DNA from: Plesiocystis pacifica SIR-1
Lineage (GTDB): Bacteria > Myxococcota_A > Polyangia > Nannocystales > Nannocystaceae
Assembly: GCF_000170895.1 (NCBI RefSeq)
Contig: NZ_ABCS01000013.1
Span: 62,001 to 126,000 of the forward strand
Reading direction: 5' to 3'
Length of the DNA: 64,000 bases
Position 1 is the first letter of the stretch. Each line of letters begins with the position of its first letter. A model generated the notes under the pieces. It made no database searches. It was not told the origin of the DNA and saw nothing but the letters and a program-made list of their open reading frames with translations. Positions 63,350-64,000 of this stretch are shown piece after piece. The position numbers and the translations under genes were made by a program.

Positions 63350-63970
63350 TCAGGGCTCGGGTTCCGGCTCGGTCGTCGAGCCGAAGGTTTGCGTCCAGTA
63401 GTGCTCGTAGGTCACGCCAACCCCCGGGGCGTAGCCAATGCCCGTCTCGTCGGTGGCCGGCGCCATCAGCTGCTTGCAGTAGTCCTCGACGTCGAGCCAC
63501 CCGGACACGACGGCCTCGGGCGTGGGCCAGCCGGCCGCGAGGTTCTGGCCCTGCGGGAAGCCCTCGTAGCCGGCCATCTCCATGCGGTCGAAGGCGTTGA
63601 CGCCCTCGGGGTCGAAGTTGCCCACGAAGTCGCGCGTGGCCATGTCGAGGGCGTGCTTGCGGGCGGCGCAGCGCAGGCTCGGGACCGAGCGCAGGGGCGC
63701 CGCGCCGGGCTCGTAGCTCGAGCTGGGGCACTCCACGCCCTCTGCGCGGACCTCGTTGACGCGCTCGAGCACGGCGTCCTCGAAGGCGACCCAGGCCGGG
63801 TCCCAGTCGACGACCTCGTCGCACCACTGCGCGTCCGCGGCGGCCTCGTCCGAGCTGGCGTCGTCGGGCCCCTCGTCGCTCGCCGGGCAAGCCCCGAGGG
63901 CCAGGGGAGCGAGGGCTGCGAGGACGAGGGCGAGCCGGGGAGGCCAGATGAGCCGTGTGCGCCGGTGCAT
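63350..63970 (-). CDS. CAP/SCP-domain (YkwD-like) secreted lipoprotein
   Basis: A 206-residue exported protein with a basic start, hydrophobic core and an ALGAC lipobox, then an acidic linker. The CAP-domain region starts VNEVRAEGVECP, contains HALDMATRDFVGNFDPEG and ends YEHYWTQTFG, the usual closing motif. In the usual HxxDM...H pattern the second His (FxxH) is replaced by Asn, so the metal site may be altered. A frame 18 nt longer exists, but ATG 63970 gives the clean signal peptide. Confidence 0.75.
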   Translation of the reverse strand: MHRRTRLIWPPRLALVLAALAPLALGACPASDEGPDDASSDEAAADAQWCDEVVDWDPAWVAFEDAVLERVNEVRAEGVECPSSSYEPGAAPLRSVPSLRCAARKHALDMATRDFVGNFDPEGVNAFDRMEMAGYEGFPQGQNLAAGWPTPEAVVSGWLDVEDYCKQLMAPATDETGIGYAPGVGVTYEHYWTQTFGSTTEPEPEP

Positions 63971-64000
63971 GGCCGTGAAAATTACCATCTCGGCTGATGC

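Overview
The window is a GC-rich chromosomal segment of a predatory deltaproteobacterium. The likeliest source is a myxobacterium of the Nannocystis/Plesiocystis type (inferred, not proven). The signs are many secreted lipoproteins with long acidic Asp/Ser/Glu linkers, Cys-rich CGDG/ECDG repeats, a SecA ending in a long Lys/Arg tail, a Gly-rich SSB and an insecticidal-toxin-complex (Tc) A protein. Many genes have a TAnnnT -10 box ending only 6-8 nt before the start codon, so much of this genome is probably transcribed as leaderless or nearly leaderless mRNA.

Layout. 1-9 kb: a partial PlsC-type acyltransferase, a metallo-beta-lactamase-fold hydrolase, an NDH-2-like flavoprotein, an SDR oxidoreductase, a small lipoprotein, a degenerate Fis-type regulator, a Cys-rich lipoprotein and an iron alcohol dehydrogenase. 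9-13.4 kb (minus strand): an SD-repeat lipoprotein, a short GHKL/Hsp90-fold ATPase, a membrane-anchored coiled-coil protein and a small secreted protein. 13.9-33.3 kb (plus strand): a Tc-toxin island. It holds a detached VRP1-like fragment, a 4680-residue TcA with two arrays of hemopexin-like beta-propeller repeats, two unknown genes, an OTU-like fragment next to two repeat copies, and a coiled-coil/PA14 protein with a frameshift. No TcB or TcC is present here.

33.4-41.3 kb: secA, an S66 carboxypeptidase, a lipoprotein and a lytic transglycosylase. 41.3-43.7 kb: a Ro60 (TROVE/vWA) gene followed by four structured RNA genes. The first looks like a Y RNA. The next three are tRNA-like cloverleaves that each carry a Ro-binding Y-RNA module between the D arm and the anticodon arm. 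This is the most remarkable part of the window. 43.7-51.3 kb: uvrC overlapping rseP, a glycosyltransferase, ssb, an RDD membrane protein, a cytochrome P460 lipoprotein and a DNA methyltransferase with a histone-H1-like tail. 51.4-64 kb: aconitase, a PD-(D/E)XK-like protein, two glycosyltransferases, lipoproteins that include a bacterial GH45 cellulase and a CE1-type esterase, an EF-hand protein, an acyl-CoA dehydrogenase and a CAP-domain lipoprotein.

Two families of short palindromic repeats recur between genes. A 100-bp unit (R1) follows TAG stop codons and a 50-bp unit (R2) begins on TGA stop codons. R2 is sometimes joined to a roughly 145-bp companion (R3). They look like REP/MITE-type elements that have settled at gene 3' ends.
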